Assembly: GCA_947179485.1 (NCBI GenBank)
Contig: CAMXBY010000005.1
Span: 310,001 to 374,000 of the forward strand
Source of the DNA: Allacma fusca
Lineage: Eukaryota; Arthropoda; Collembola; Symphypleona; Sminthuridae
Length of the DNA stretch: 64,000 nucleotides
Direction: 5' to 3'
The translations under genes and the position numbers were made by a program. This document shows, piece by piece, positions 12,040-24,743 of this stretch (its first letter is position 1; every line of letters starts with the position of its first letter). Under the pieces are notes generated by a model. It made no database searches, had not been told where the DNA came from, and saw nothing but the letters and a program-made list of their open reading frames with translations.

Positions 12040-12690
12040 TGATCGATTAAATAATAATTGTAATCGACAATTAAATGTTTAAAAAAAATAAACAATAATT
12101 TTAATCGACAATTAAACATTTTGTTAAAAGATAATCGTTAATTGCAATCCTCAATTAATTTAGTTTCAAAATAATCGTTAATCGTTAAATGCAATCCTCA
12201 ATTAATTTATTTTCAAAATAATCGTTAATTGCAATCCTTAATTAATTTATTTTCAAAAATAATCGTTAATCGTTAATTGTAATCATGAATGAAAATTATT
12301 TTTAAAGTAATCGTTAATTGTAATCATCAATGAAAATTATTTTTAAAGTAATGGTTAATTGTAATCATCAATGAAAGTTATTTTCGAAGTAATCGTTAAT
12401 TGTAACCAACAATGAAAATTATTTTTAAAGTAATCGTTAATTGTAATCATCAGTGAAAATTATTTCTAAAGTAATCGTTAATTGTAATCAACAATGAAAA
12501 TTATTTTTAAAGTAATCGTTAATTGTAATTATCAGTGAAAATTATTTCTAAAGTAATCGTTAATTGTAATCATCAGTAAATAATATGTTTAAAGTAATCG
12601 TTAATCGTAATTATTAATTAGTAGTTATAAGCCCATTAATCATTAATTGTAATTATAAATTCATTTGGTTTTCGAAGTAATCGTTAATTG
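12040..12690. repeat. ~42-bp minisatellite (right satellite of hAT element)
   Basis: Repeated units contain AAAGTAATCGTTAATTGTAA and ATGAAAATTATTTTT. The first part (12040-12290) is more irregular. The array forms the right subterminal region of the element at 10195-12720. Confidence 0.8.
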
Positions 12691-12728
12691 TAATCACAAA
12701 ATTGGTAATTGACTTCCCTGGAAATAAC

Positions 12729-14019
12729 TTAACGTTTGTTTTCCAAAAAAGAATAAATTAAAATAAAACCTACATTACACTTGAAACAATATAATGGTAT
12801 GTTAATGCCACTCATCGGAAAAATCGCCTTCTCATCCCTTATTCCTTGACCCGAAAGTTCTTAAACACGCAAAGCAATTCGAAAGGTTTGAACTAAACAC
12901 TTGGCCAATGCTATTCTAAAATAATAACGTATTATTATTATTATGCATTATTTAAATAATGTCCAGACTCCTCACAAAGACGATCTGGAATATCCTCGTC
13001 ATCCACGTGCTCCTCAGCGTTAAAATCCTATAAAACCAGAATAAACAAAATGACTAATAATTATACACTCCCATTCTTCCAACTCAATAAATCAATGCTC
13101 AATGCTGTCACATTGTTATTTGCACAAAATACCCCATTTCTAGAGCTACTAAACCACACACACATACTACCAAGGTTTGAAGTACACACCGGAAAACAAT
13201 TGTTTTCGGAAACTTCAGTATCCAAATCATACCATCATGAACAAGTTCAGCCTGAATGTGGAACGACACTGATACATATATACAGGAAGTTTCGAACTCC
13301 AAACAGGTATAATATTATTGATTTATCATTCAAAATCTCAATGATCTCATTTTTTCAAGGTATGTATTTTGTCAACTTGTCAAGGCTTCTTACTTCAGAA
13401 ACGGGCTAGTAAAGTTCGTGTACGGAGATATTTCAATCCTCGACATTGTTTATCCATACAGATAAAAATCCAAGTGATTCTTGCCAGTCAACTTGTTTTG
13501 TGCTAAAACATTTCCATGGCACAATCTGAGACTGAATGAGTATAGGATATATAGTGATGTACAAACACATAGTACCAAAGACATGTGGGTGTGTGTGTGT
13601 ACCTATACTTCACGAGCAACATTTTCAGTGCTAATAGAAACTCACCACCTGAATTTTGCCTTGAAACGTATGTATACATAGGTAAAATCAACTTAAGACC
13701 TTAATAATAACCTTAGTAGGAATACTACCAGAGCAGAACCACGAATACTGAGGTTGAGTAAATTGACTACACTAGAACGGTAACTTGGAAGCCTAGATTG
13801 CACACGGCATGTCATGATTTATGATTATGTGAAAACCAAGTTCAGGTTCAACAAATATTTTTATATTCTCATCCAAATGCATTCTTTAGTATGTCTTCAT
13901 GTAAAAAGAATCTTACTTAATTCGCTCTCTGTAAAAACAACTTTTGGATATGTAGTTGGGAATATTGTAGGAAAGCAAATAAATTTGCATTTTATCCAGA
14001 TAATACAGAACCATATATA
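12729..14019. other. No gene recognised
   Basis: A modest frame at 13050-13409 has no recognisable domain and no supported splice partners. The rest is AT-rich and looks like intron or intergenic DNA. Confidence 0.4.
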
Positions 14020-14027
14020 GGAAAGAC

Positions 14028-15411
14028 CAGAGATGTGTAGTACTTGAAATACTTAAATACAAAATACTATCTAAAATACAAACTACGTATCTTGTATCTT
14101 GTATTTAAAATCTACTGGGGTCGACCGGGTATTTTGTATCTTAGTATTTACAAACTACGATGCTGGTAAGTATTTAGTATTTTATTTAAAGCCATTAATA
14201 GTATGTATAAGTATTTAAAATAAGATACTTTATCAAAATACTTAAGTACTCAATATTTTGAAATTTCCACAATCGTGCTTATTGTCAAACGATTTACTAT
14301 CGTTAGCATTAAGTATAGGAACAACGTTTTTTAGCGATTTACATACGTCGTACGTACGGGAAATAATAAACGGGATCAATTCACTCCGACTATGCACTGC
14401 AAAGTAGCATCAGAGAGCATGGTCCTTCTCGTTAGCATGCTTTAATTATAAATTATAAGAAATCGGTAGTTCGGAAAGCATAAGGCATTTCAAAATGTCA
14501 TCCTCGGTGCGACCTTAACCCGCAATTCTGGACGGTAATTATTTTCGTGTAATTGAGCAAGACAATGGAAGTTTGGTCTCCCAGTGCATTATTTGTGAAA
14601 GAATCTTGGAGTCGGAACCAAAACGGCGAGGGCTATTAAAACTAATTGGATAATAAAAGGAGCTTTGTCATCAACGTCAAATTTTTTAAAGAACTTGGTA
14701 AGCAAACAGTATTTATCTTGGGATCATATCGAATTAGTTTGTTAAATTAAATTAAACTAAATATTTTAATTAATTAAGATATATTTTGCATAGATTTTAA
14801 TCAAGCGCTTGTATCTAATTAGTTTTGTAGAATAACTACCAAAAATATTAATGTTAGTGCATGCAAACCAGCTCTTCCGATGCAAATTCTGAACAAAGTC
14901 AAGAAGACGAATTTTTCTTAATTTGAAGCTGACACTTCCAATGCATTGCAGAGATCTGATGAATCCGTTGGGGCAGAATGCCTTAATTATTTACAGGATG
15001 TTTCTAAAAACGTCCAAATTTTGGATAAATATCCAAATATAAAATCTGTTTTTATAATCTAATATCCCACTGCCATCTTCAGCTCCTATGGGAGGATTGT
15101 TTAGCATTGCAGGCCTAATTTTTAGTGCGCGTAGAGCTAGATTGTCGGAAATGTTCAAAAAGCTTGTATTTTTGAAGTCCTGAACTCGATTTCCAAAACA
15201 ATAATTATATGTATTTCTTAAAGTTAAAGTATTTAAGATAGTATTTTGTACTTAAGTATCTTTGGAGCGGTCTTTGATATGTATTTTACTTAAGTATTTT
15301 AGAAAACCTAGTTGCTGGTATCTTATTTAGTATTTAGTATTTTGTGTTACGAAAAAAATTAAAAGTATTTGGTATTTTTGAAACTAAAATGAGGTATTTT
15401 ACACATCACTG
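14028..15411. mobile_element. Internally deleted hAT element with transposase remnants
   Basis: The ends are CAGAGATGTGTA and TACACATCACTG (one mismatch). The 8-bp TSD GGAAAGAC is exact, at 14020-14027 and 15412-15419. Both ends are full of AAATACTTAAGTATTT-like words. Inside are two pieces of a hAT transposase: a BED-finger-like piece near 14560-14720 and the C-terminal dimerisation motif at 15067-15183. The element is therefore a deletion derivative of a coding copy. Confidence 0.92.
14560..15183 (+). pseudogene. Remnant hAT transposase (BED finger and C terminus)
   Basis: Around 14560-14720 a frame reads C-x2-C (SQCIICERIL) and then STSNFLKNL, the usual BED-finger layout, although the following His pair is not clear. 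At 15067-15183 the frame reads SSAPMGGLFSIAGLIFSARR and on to KLVFLKS before TGA. This matches the conserved hAT C-terminal motif, with GG where ER is usual. The catalytic middle is missing. The plus-strand order fits one gene with its centre deleted. Confidence 0.75.
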
Positions 15412-15419
15412 GGAAAGAC

Positions 15420-18400
15420 TGGAGATTGTAAAGTGTCCAGCTTTACGAAATATCGTTGTACAAGTTCCTGTATGGATTTATGGAATCTACCCACTGCACA
15501 TATTAGTAATTAGCAATTACACGCACAAAAGATCAGCACAGAGTGCACAAACTCCAAAAAACGCTGCAATACATGAGCTCAACCAGCTCAAAACATTAAA
15601 CCACCGCGTAATAGATTTATTCTGGCAAATATTAATACATGCTATATTCTTTCACTTGACTTGCACACTTTTGAGCAAAAAAAATAGTGTGGTTTGATTC
15701 CATTTCTTCCTTGTCAGAATATATAAACTGGTTCAAGTCATCGGCAACAAATAAGATCCTCAAGTGAATACAAGTAATTACACTCACAATCTGCGATTCC
15801 AACAGAATTTGTAAGTACCTATATGACACGGTACACATTGCTAAAGCTGATAGTTTAAATGTTCTGTACGAGTTCTTTTTTACATGGGTTGTATAACTAC
15901 TAGGCCCATATTTTTACAAACACGACAACCCAGCAAGACTGAAGAAAAGAAACTAAGAGATTTCCTTCAGACCTCAGACAGATGACTATGAAATAAAATG
16001 TTACTTACATATAAGAACTTGATAGAGAGCAATTACAACTTTTATGATATAATTACTTCTGAATATATCTACATACACACCAGATCCCAAGATGAAAGAA
16101 AGGAATGGAAAGTAAGGGTTGTTTGTGAGTTGCGTGACATTTATAAGGTAGCGGATATTCTTGCAGTAGCTTCTTAGAATATTAGCAGTCATTGTTAAAA
16201 TTCCTAAACTCAACTTGCAAGCCATACAGTGTCAATATCAATGTTTAAAAAACTTTATTCTAAAAATGTTGCCCGTTTTCAATTTATCCTTATATTTATT
16301 TTTAAATAAAATTGCTGTAAATATTTACATTTACAGCAAAATAGAAAGTCACAACTGTATGTTTGTATACCAAGTTGTATGTACTCCAATGATGTCGAAC
16401 CTAATGTCGGTATGCTCCCTTACAAGAGTAATGAAAAGCAAACGTAATAAAATAAAGTAGGTCATGTATAGGATGACTAAATTAAACATACATATCTTTG
16501 ATCGTTAGAAGGAACAAGAAGTGTAATAAACAGTAAAAAATGTGCATCTAAGCTTTACATTACACTATCAGATATAACTGACAGTGGGCTAAGAAATACG
16601 TAAGAATGTTGAATGTGCAGATAATTTTACTATGTGCTACCCTAACTGTTGCATTACATTGTATAAGAGCTTATTATAAACTAACAATAAAGTAAGGGGT
16701 TGATGTTACAGAGTAGATTTACCCAATACCGCAATACGCAAAAACATACGAATGTTGGGGCAGAATGCTTCTTATTAATGCACATTAACTGTTATCCATC
16801 TTTTCCCCTTCTACATTCCAAGGCTCTGATCAGAACAAGAGATACCGACCTTTAAAATATCCCCATCCCATCCCCATTCACAATTATGCATGTATCGTAC
16901 ACATCCGGTGCACCTAATTGTGTGTGACACAACAAGCGACAGACAAAATAGATACTACACCTTTTAAGTCTTAAGCTTGATCAAATAATTTCTGGACTTA
17001 AAAGCTGATTTTTTTTTCAAATCATTATATCGTCGGCTAAATTCTAAAAAGTACCATTTTCATTTGCGAACCCATTTAAAAAGCATAGGTTGTGAAATGA
17101 AAATGGTACTTTTTAGAATTTAGCCAACGATATGCTGATATGATTTCTGCCTCGTCGTAAGTTTCGAAATAGTTTCTCATCGTTCATGGATAGCAACTAA
17201 ACAATATTCCTATTCTGAAATTATGCTAAATAAAAACTAAATATAATTAAGTAAATCTAGCTAAACCAGAGGAATGGATTTTAGGGACATACTCACATAC
17301 AATGTACAAAATACTGGCAGACAGATTCAGAAATAAGTAGTTTTCAATTATCAACAACAAAAGTGAATACGAAATCCAAACACATTAAGGACAAAGTTAA
17401 AAGCTTGAATCAAGGAATAAAAGAAAAATACCATTAAAAGCTGTCACGAAAGTTACTTATTCCGAAAGTAATAAAACCCCATCATCTTAAACACTCAGAA
17501 CTTACGTAATACATATTTATTTATTACCTCATCAGCAACAGTACTTTTCTCTTGATTGAACATGATTTTTCAAGGAGACCGAAACAGAACCAACATGCTC
17601 CAGCATGTCCTCAGAAAGAGTAAATTTTTCCTGTTACTCCGTTAGGTACAATGGCCCGCAAATCTCGGATCATGGAACTAAACGAATTCGAAAATGAGAA
17701 TTATAACTTGACTATCGATTACAGCTGTTTAAAAAACAGACAGTAATAAACTTGAAAGCGATCGTAGTATGCTCCAGCCGAATCTTTAATTCATTCCAGT
17801 AAAAATTCAGCGGATAGCGCTTTACTTTTGTTAACTTGTAATCTGAAGTTGTCTTTAAATGTCTGCAATTAAAACCAAATAGACATACTTCAATGTGATA
17901 CAATGAAATACAGTAACAACCCCTAGCTTTTCTTTACTTTCGTTGTAAAGTACTACCTCATTGCCAGCTAAAATGAAACCAACGTAGTACCCATGAGCTC
18001 ATTTAAATCAATTACAAGCAATAATCCACTCTTCAACTTCAAGCTGAGGCAGAAACGAAAACATCACAGACACAGTATTTACAACAGACGATAATGTTGA
18101 AGCGTCAATCAAAACTTTTAAATTCGGTATTTACAAATGATAATTAGGTTGAGGCAACCTCAAGCCTATTACAAATTAATTATTTACTTAAGATAATTTT
18201 TGAACTGTGTGTAACCAGTCAAAAACAGGAAACTACCTACATTGTACTTTTCAAAGAGATATTGACGTGGGTCCAGATACAGATAAGGAATTAATTCCAG
18301 GCTACCTACCGACGCTGATCTGAAAACTAACGACTACAATGAAATAGAACCCAAGATAAGATATTGAGATTTAACTACTACTAACTAATATAACTGCCAT

Positions 18401-19236
18401 AAATTCAACGTAAAACTGTAAAACAGGTCTCATTGGATTTTTATAATGATATTACTGTTACCCTTCAGCTCATTATCATAATTTATGAACTTACTTACAG
18501 AAAAGCAACTATTATATCCAGCGACAGTTTCCTTTTCACACAATTGAAACCAGTAACACAGTCAGCCCGTCACCTGTTATTAAAATCAGAAGATCAAAGG
18601 TTAAAGGTCAGGCATAATAATTTATCATAATTAATGACTGCAGTCATTAATCATGATTCTCCACTTTTTCATATCTGATACTATTGAATAAGTTTTTAGA
18701 AAAATCCATTCGCTTAATATAATTGATCTGTCTGTACCTCCAATGACTTACAAAACTATTCTACCAGAAGTGCAAAGTACAAGTAAATACGACAACCTAA
18801 CTGCCAAAATGATTCTAGTAACAGCAGCAACCCCCAACCACACCAGCTCATACTGTGTATCACCAGATTCGCCAGGCTACTATTAATATATAATATACTA
18901 ATTATCTATATAATTATTAATACTAGTATTAAGTTACAATAAATTCAACTAACTCCTTAAATAAGTCACTGGCTCCGAATCCCTTACGTGTAGATGTAGA
19001 TATACGTAATTCCAGGTTTTAGACAAAAGAAAACTTGCTCTGGTCATTAAAGGACAATGCACCTTTAAAAATCTAAGTAATTTGATATTTTTGTAAATTC
19101 CAAAACCACGCACATCAATTTCAAAATTACCACAGCCCGACCATACACCCCAGTGTTACTTATGAAGTTAATCCGCACAAATGGAACATTGCAAATTACT
19201 ACTGGAGCAGGATCTCACTCTGTCATCTTCTGATTA
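15420..19236. other. No gene recognised; AT-rich unique DNA
   Basis: Short frames only, none with a recognisable motif or convincing splice chain. The single clear structure is the inverted repeat at 17027-17133. It may be intron or intergenic DNA. Confidence 0.4.
17027..17133. repeat. Long near-perfect hairpin (107 bp)
   Basis: An arm of about 40 nt, starting ATATCGTCGGCTAAATTCTA and ending in CATTTTCATTT, is followed by a loop of about 25-30 nt. The reverse complement then runs to TTTAGCCAACGATAT with very few mismatches. It could be a small foldback MITE or a hairpin transcript. No TSD is evident. Confidence 0.75.
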
Positions 19237-19244
19237 TCTCAAAT

Positions 19245-20217
19245 CATTGATGGGCACCCTCACGAGGTATGAGTTCTTCCCTCGCCCTCATCCCTCGCCC
19301 TCGCCCTCAATATTTCAGGGATGAGGGCGAGTTCCCATCATAAAAGAAGGCCCTCAGGAAATGAGGGCGAGGCATAGCAAAATGTACGTACTAAAACGAG
19401 GGCGAGGGTAAGTACTAAAAGCTAGTCCTCACGAATTTCGAACACCAGTATTAAATCCTGCGAGATAATTCTCACATTTCCTCTTTGCTGTACCTTTTTC
19501 CATAAACGAGTCTGCAGAATTAGTTCAAGATCTTAAGAGTTAGCTAAAGTTCAGAAGGATTAGCTAAAGGTCTCAAGAATTAAGTGAATGTTTGAAGGTC
19601 TTAACTGGGTGATACTGAACTTTAAGGGACTGGGCTGGATGGGATAACTATTTGAGGCAACGAAACCAAATGGAATACATTTTTCAAGGGACAAATAATT
19701 GACTGGGTAACTTTTTGACGAGACGGGACAACTATTTGACAACGGTTTGACGAGGCGGGACAAATAATTCACTGCACAACTTTTCCACGGATCAGGACAA
19801 GGTTTCACGTGATGGGACTTTTCGCACTTCTCACCCCATTGGTGGGTAATTAGTTATACCTAGTTCTCACCTCACGAGGTTAGCAGTTAAGTCTATTGTA
19901 CTCGCCATGGCCTAAACCTTCAAGATAAGCGACGCTTCTACTCGCCCTCAGACTCGAGGGGCGAGAGTGAGTGCTTGTTGTTAAGAGTAGACCGTCACGG
20001 GTCCGCGATAGCTAGATTGCAATGCACTGGCAGTTAGGCCGTACTTATGGACTCATGAGGCCGAGGGAGTCCTTATGATTTAGATTAGGCCCTCACGAGT
20101 CTGAGTGCGAGTTCCAGCGCGAAGTAACGTGAGGGTTACGGGTGAGAGCGAGTGCGACAAGATTTTTTTACATACCTCGTGAGGTGAGGGCGAGTGAATA
20201 AAAAACGCCCATCTATG
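19245..20217. mobile_element. Non-autonomous hAT element, CCCTCATGAGGG family
   Basis: The ends are CATTGATGGGCA and CGCCCATCTATG, with the 8-bp TSD TCTCAAAT exact at 19237-19244 and 20218-20225. Both ends carry CCCTCACGAGG/GAGGGCGAGTG repeats. The interior includes repeated GGGACAAATAATT/GACGGGACAAC words and no transposase. Confidence 0.92.
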
Positions 20218-20225
20218 TCTCAAAT

Positions 20226-20706
20226 TAGCAACATTCCTTCTTGAGTTTGAATCCCGATGCAAATGCGTCCCAAATCCCTCTTAGTTTTGCTTTATGTACA
20301 TACACTGCTCCTGTGACAATCAAGATCACCATAAAATAAGTAAATGACTCCTTAGTTTCCTCACAATTCCTTTTACTTGAAATATAAATTAACTATACAT
20401 TTAAAATTACATCTTTCATATTTCCTAGGAAGTACATAACTAATTCCCACTTAAGAATCATATATTCATTCTAATGGAATAACCTGTAAATAAAGAAATT
20501 AATTGCATTGACCCGTTGTAAGTATTTAATTGTTACAAATAGTTATTTATTGTGCTCCGTCCTGACGTTGTTTAACTTACCATTAAGTTATTCATCTGCA
20601 ATCCTGCCTGACTTTTGTTAGTAACTAAACTTAATAATTATTATTAAATATTTCAACAAATTCAATACTCACTTTGGTTTTTCTTTTGGACAACTAACTT
20701 GAATTA
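20226..20706. other. No gene recognised
   Basis: AT-rich sequence between two hAT elements, with no coding or repeat signal that I can support. Confidence 0.4.
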
Positions 20707-20714
20707 ACTTCAAC

Positions 20715-21637
20715 CATGCTTGCAACTTCGTGGTAAAATTCAATTCAAGTTCAACTCCATATTCCTTGGATGTCAAATGCATTCATTCCAACTCAGTTCG
20801 CTGTACAAATACAAATATGACGTTCACTCTAGTTCACTGTAATTTGTTTTACCGTTCATTCAGTTCAGTTCAAAATAATTTTGCAATTATATCAGTTCAG
20901 TTCAAGTTCCGTTAAATCAGTTAGCCGTTCAGTTCAGCTCATTTTTAATAATTATGTATTTAATTTTGCATTTAAGCTAATAATTTATTTGGTATTAAAA
21001 ACCGAGTATTTACGAATATTAAGGGGAAACAAATCCCAATTTCGGCATTGTAGAAAAATTCAATTAATTGTCTGTTTTACTCGTGGTCTCTATTCTTAGG
21101 TAAACTAAATACAGAATATAATTTACTGCTCCTTTTTGAAACACTAGTTTTGATCAAATCCGGATTTTATCAAAAATTACCGAGGTTGGATTTTCTTATA
21201 CATTAAATCATACTTAGCAAATACTTTACACAATGAGCAAAAAGTCGAAATTCACTTCGGCATGCAACAATTATGCCTGTGCTGTTCATGCATTCTGGAT
21301 TTACAAGATAAACCGTCCAGTACAAATAGTAAAAGCACATCATAAACAACAAACCTGATAAACTCGTGGTATTTGCAGGTGGGAAGGAGGAGTCAAATAA
21401 AATATCGGTTACTACACGTTCTATTGTTTCCTGAAGTTTAACTAAGTTCAGTTCAACGATTTGCTATACTTCTCGTTAGTAGTTCAAGTTCATTCAAAGT
21501 TAAAAATAGTTCAGTTCACGTTCAGGCATTTATTCTATTAATTTATTTCCGTTCATTCATGTTCACTCAAAATGTTAACTATTTTTGAAAAGTTCAGTTC
21601 AGGAACTAGTTCACTGAACGAACTTGTTGCAAGCATG
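20715..21637. mobile_element. Non-autonomous hAT element, GTTCAGTTCA-rich ends
   Basis: The TIRs are CATGCTTGCAAC and GTTGCAAGCATG (perfect over 12 bp). The exact 8-bp TSD is ACTTCAAC, at 20707-20714 and 21638-21645. Both ends contain many TTCAGTTCA/TTCAAGTTC words. The interior (20950-21400) is AT-rich without a transposase. Confidence 0.92.
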
Positions 21638-21849
21638 ACTTCAACTATTTACTTTAATAAAAAAAATACTATAGGTTCTACCCGTACTAATTGTAACACC
21701 GCCTCCGAAACATGCATCCACAGCCTAAACAAAAGTTACTGGTGATGCGTACATATGGAAATTAAAGCAACGCTAAAAATCGTGACCTCTGCTTTGATTC
21801 ACGTGTGCGAATTGGATATAGATATTGTTCATTGGAATGGCGCGTCAGG

Positions 21850-23391
21850 CAAAGGTGGGCACCTCGCCTGAAAATAGGCCTTGTAAATAGGCAACTAGGA
21901 AGGAAGGAAAGCATAAGGGATAGGTTTTTAGGAAAGGAACTAGGAAGGTTGTAGAATTTATGTCAAAACTAGGAAATAGAATAGGAAGGCTGAGAATATG
22001 TAAAATAATAGGCAAGTTCATAGGAAGGGTGAGGGAATTGGAAGGATCCTAGGAAGGACTACTGGGAAGACGTATATTTGATGCCAACCAGCGGCAAGAG
22101 ATGAAACTGGTTTGTATGATTTCTGCTAGTTATTTGTATTGGACCGTATAACGTTGAATAAACGACATAGTCAAAAACAAACTGTGAAGAAATTCCACCC
22201 ATATGGACCCCACCATAGATGGTCAAAACAAATTCACTCGCGCTCCCCTCACACTCTTTCCCAGCCTAATTCGAGTTGCCCTCCCTCACCCTCATGAGGG
22301 AAGCACTCCAACTATATGCCCTCTCTCTCCCCCTCATGAGGTCTGCTCCATATATTTGAGCCCTCACTCTCGCCCTCATGAGAGCCCTCCTGGATCCTGT
22401 ATTCTGGCTGCAATTGTGACGGAACCAAAGACATCTATGCAAAAAATAGTAGACAACTATTGGTAAATTTTATTTAAGAGCCAAACAAATTTGATTAATT
22501 CCTTTTTGATTGTTGGTTTCTAATTGTAAGTACAAGCGGATAGACGTACTAACAATAAGTAGCCCAAATTCACACGCGCTTACGATAACAAATACATGAG
22601 CAAAACGAAGAGTAACGGCGATAATGCTCATGCTCTATGTACCACACTGTCAATGTATGAAAAATTAGTAATACCATAATATCAAGTGAGGTGGCGTTGT
22701 GTTAAAATAAAGTATTCATGAGGGCTAACTGCAGCCCTCACCCTCACCCTCATTTCAGACGTGTAAACCAAGTATCCCTCGCCCTCCTCTCGTGAGAGGA
22801 TGGGAGAGAACGGAGGCCCTCAACCTCACCCCTCTCTTTTTGGAGGGTGAGAGTGAGAGCGAGGGGTACCCTCCTCCCTCATGAGTATGAACATCTGTGG
22901 ACCCCACTAATAGTTAGACGTCTAGATTCGGTGTTTCCGTAGATTTCATGGTGTGCTGTGAACAGGGTTTATTTTTAGTACATTAATATTCTGAATGCTG
23001 CTAACGTTAAAATATATCTCACAGAAAATCAATCCAAACTTGGAACTTATCATGTGTTCGTATAACAATACACATTTTAAATGATGACAATTAACATATT
23101 TACCCGCTTATGTTAATGTATATTGTTTCTCAATGCTATTCGTAAAGAAATGTGCAATTTTGACCCAACCAACTAAGGCTGAACAAAGGCAATTCAGACT
23201 GAACTAGGCATTTTAGGCCCTACTAGGCAATTTAATAATCTGACAAGGAAATAGGAAGGGCAATTATATGCCCATTTTTAGGAAAAAGGAAATCAGCAAA
23301 AGTCCGGTTTAGGAAGGGTATTAGGAAGGACAATCTAGATTACATTGTAGAGGTAAGGTTTCAGGCGAGGAAAACCAGTTGCCCACCTTTG
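21850..23391. mobile_element. Non-autonomous hAT element, AGGAAGG-rich, holding another hAT
   Basis: The TIRs are CAAAGGTGGGCA and TGCCCACCTTTG (perfect). The exact 8-bp TSD is GCGTCAGG, at 21842-21849 and 23392-23399. Ends are rich in TAGGAAGG and AATAGGCA words. The element at 22214-22899 with its own TSD lies inside; without it this copy would be about 848 bp. Confidence 0.92.
22214..22899. mobile_element. Nested non-autonomous hAT, CCCTCATGAGGG family
   Basis: It starts CATAGATGGTCA, ends CATCTGTG, and has the exact 8-bp TSD GACCCCAC at 22206-22213 and 22900-22907. Both ends carry CCCTCATGAGG repeats. It inserted into the AGGAAGG element and is therefore younger. An open frame at 22203-22466 is only translated repeat. 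Confidence 0.9.
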
Positions 23392-23742
23392 GCGTCAGGC
23401 ATGTAAACGACTCTCCGTCCATTTCCGTAGCTATAGCTAGCCTTCTGTGCTTTTTGTCTTTCAGCTTTAGTTTTAGGGTTTGTACCTTACACACTTTTTA
23501 AAAGTTGTAGCTAATGTTGGTGAAGTCCTGCATTCATTAGTCCCAGTCCCCAAAAGTCTCTATGCTCACAGTAATCAGTCAGTCGAGTCCGTCTCTACGT
23601 TTCTTGGAGTCAGTCCCAGTCAGTCTCAGTCATGTATGCAGTCCCAACTCTAAGTCTCACTCAGTCACTAGTAGAAAATTGGATTGTGGACTGACAATGA
23701 GTCCATACATACATCAACCAGGAATAAACTTTATACTTTTTA

Positions 23743-24118
23743 GGGTGGCGTCAGCCCCCTAGTAAAATAGCCTTGTCCGTACGTCCGTGTGTCCTTCCGA
23801 ACGATATCTCAAAAACTACTGAACCGATTTCAATAAAATTTTGTATGAACATGAATTGTGTTAAATTTAAGCCTGTATTCGTATTTTCCTGGATAGTTTT
23901 TGAGAAAACGATTCTTGAAATTTTGAACTTCAAGTCAAATGACAGCTATCTGTAAAACTACTGTATCGATTTCAATGAAGTTTTTTGTGAATATTGCTGA
24001 CGTAAATCGTAATGATTACTGCGTATGTGGTTGAAATCGATCCGATAGTTTTCTCAAAATAAAATTTGAAAAGAACCCAAAATTCATCCTACTTTGACGG
24101 CGGTAGCTGACGTCACCC
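23743..24118. mobile_element. TA-flanked MITE (Tc1/mariner-like ends)
   Basis: It begins GGGTGGCGTCAGC and ends GCTGACGTCACCC (one mismatch), flanked on both sides by TA. The interior repeats the ACTACTGAACCGATTTCAAT motif and is related to the element at 5690-6536. It lies inside the reeler-bearing hAT. Sequence like GCGTAGCGATGATTTTT just outside the right TIR resembles that at the other copy, so the true boundary could be slightly larger. Confidence 0.65.
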
Positions 24119-24676
24119 TACGCGAAGCCTCAAATTATCGCGTAGCGATGATTTTTATATACACCCCGAAAATTGACTGTGAAAGGCAACATACATGAAA
24201 CTACATGATGTCAAGTGATTAACTTCAGTAGGGAATTTCCTAGTGAGATAAAAGCTCCGAATCTTCGCAAGTGTGTAATAAATACGTGAAAGCAACTGTA
24301 GTTACACACCGCTATCATATTTAAGTTCGCTGCCTCCCTGATATAAAAAAATTAATTTTAGACTCTGATCAAATACGTGACTTCATTTAACAGGCCCTGC
24401 CAATATCGCAAGATGCTGAAATCAGTCATTGCATTTACATGCATAATTTTAACAATAGTTATTATTTACATGTATGTAAATTCCTGCAAACGGTTTGCGT
24501 TTGATGGGAAGGCATTTCATTGAAGTTAAAATAATTAAATCGAAAATACACTTGAGTTTCTTCCCTCAATTATTTAAAGGTTATCCGATCCACCCGAGCT
24601 AAGTGTTTTTACGAATATCAAGTGTGATAGAGATCAGCCTATTAACTTCCACCCTTCCAAAGCAGGGCAGTTTCAC

Positions 24677-24683
24677 TATAAAG
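24677..24683 (+). promoter_or_regulatory. TATA box of the reeler-like unit
   Basis: TATAAAG lies 61 nt before the ATG at 24744, a normal spacing for a TATA promoter with a short leader. Confidence 0.45.
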
Positions 24684-24743
24684 ACTGGGTTCTTCTGATC
24701 TGGAATGGTTACACATTTATAGCCTCAGATTCAATAAATTAAA

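Larger units (their letters stand above)
10195..12720. mobile_element. hAT element with TTAATCATC satellite ends
   Basis: The termini are CAGGGATGTCAA and TTGACTTCCCTG (one mismatch). The 8-bp TSD GAAATAAC is exact, at 10187-10194 and 12721-12728. The two ends are long arrays of different units (10203-10735 and 12040-12690) built from the same ATTAATCGTTAATC-type words. The interior holds a start-only copy of another MITE and a LINE-like coding fragment, so it has absorbed other sequence. No hAT transposase remains. Confidence 0.9.

Noticed and set aside
13050-13409. 119-codon plus-strand frame as a gene
   Set aside because: No recognisable domain, no supported splice sites, and an overlapping opposite frame of similar quality.
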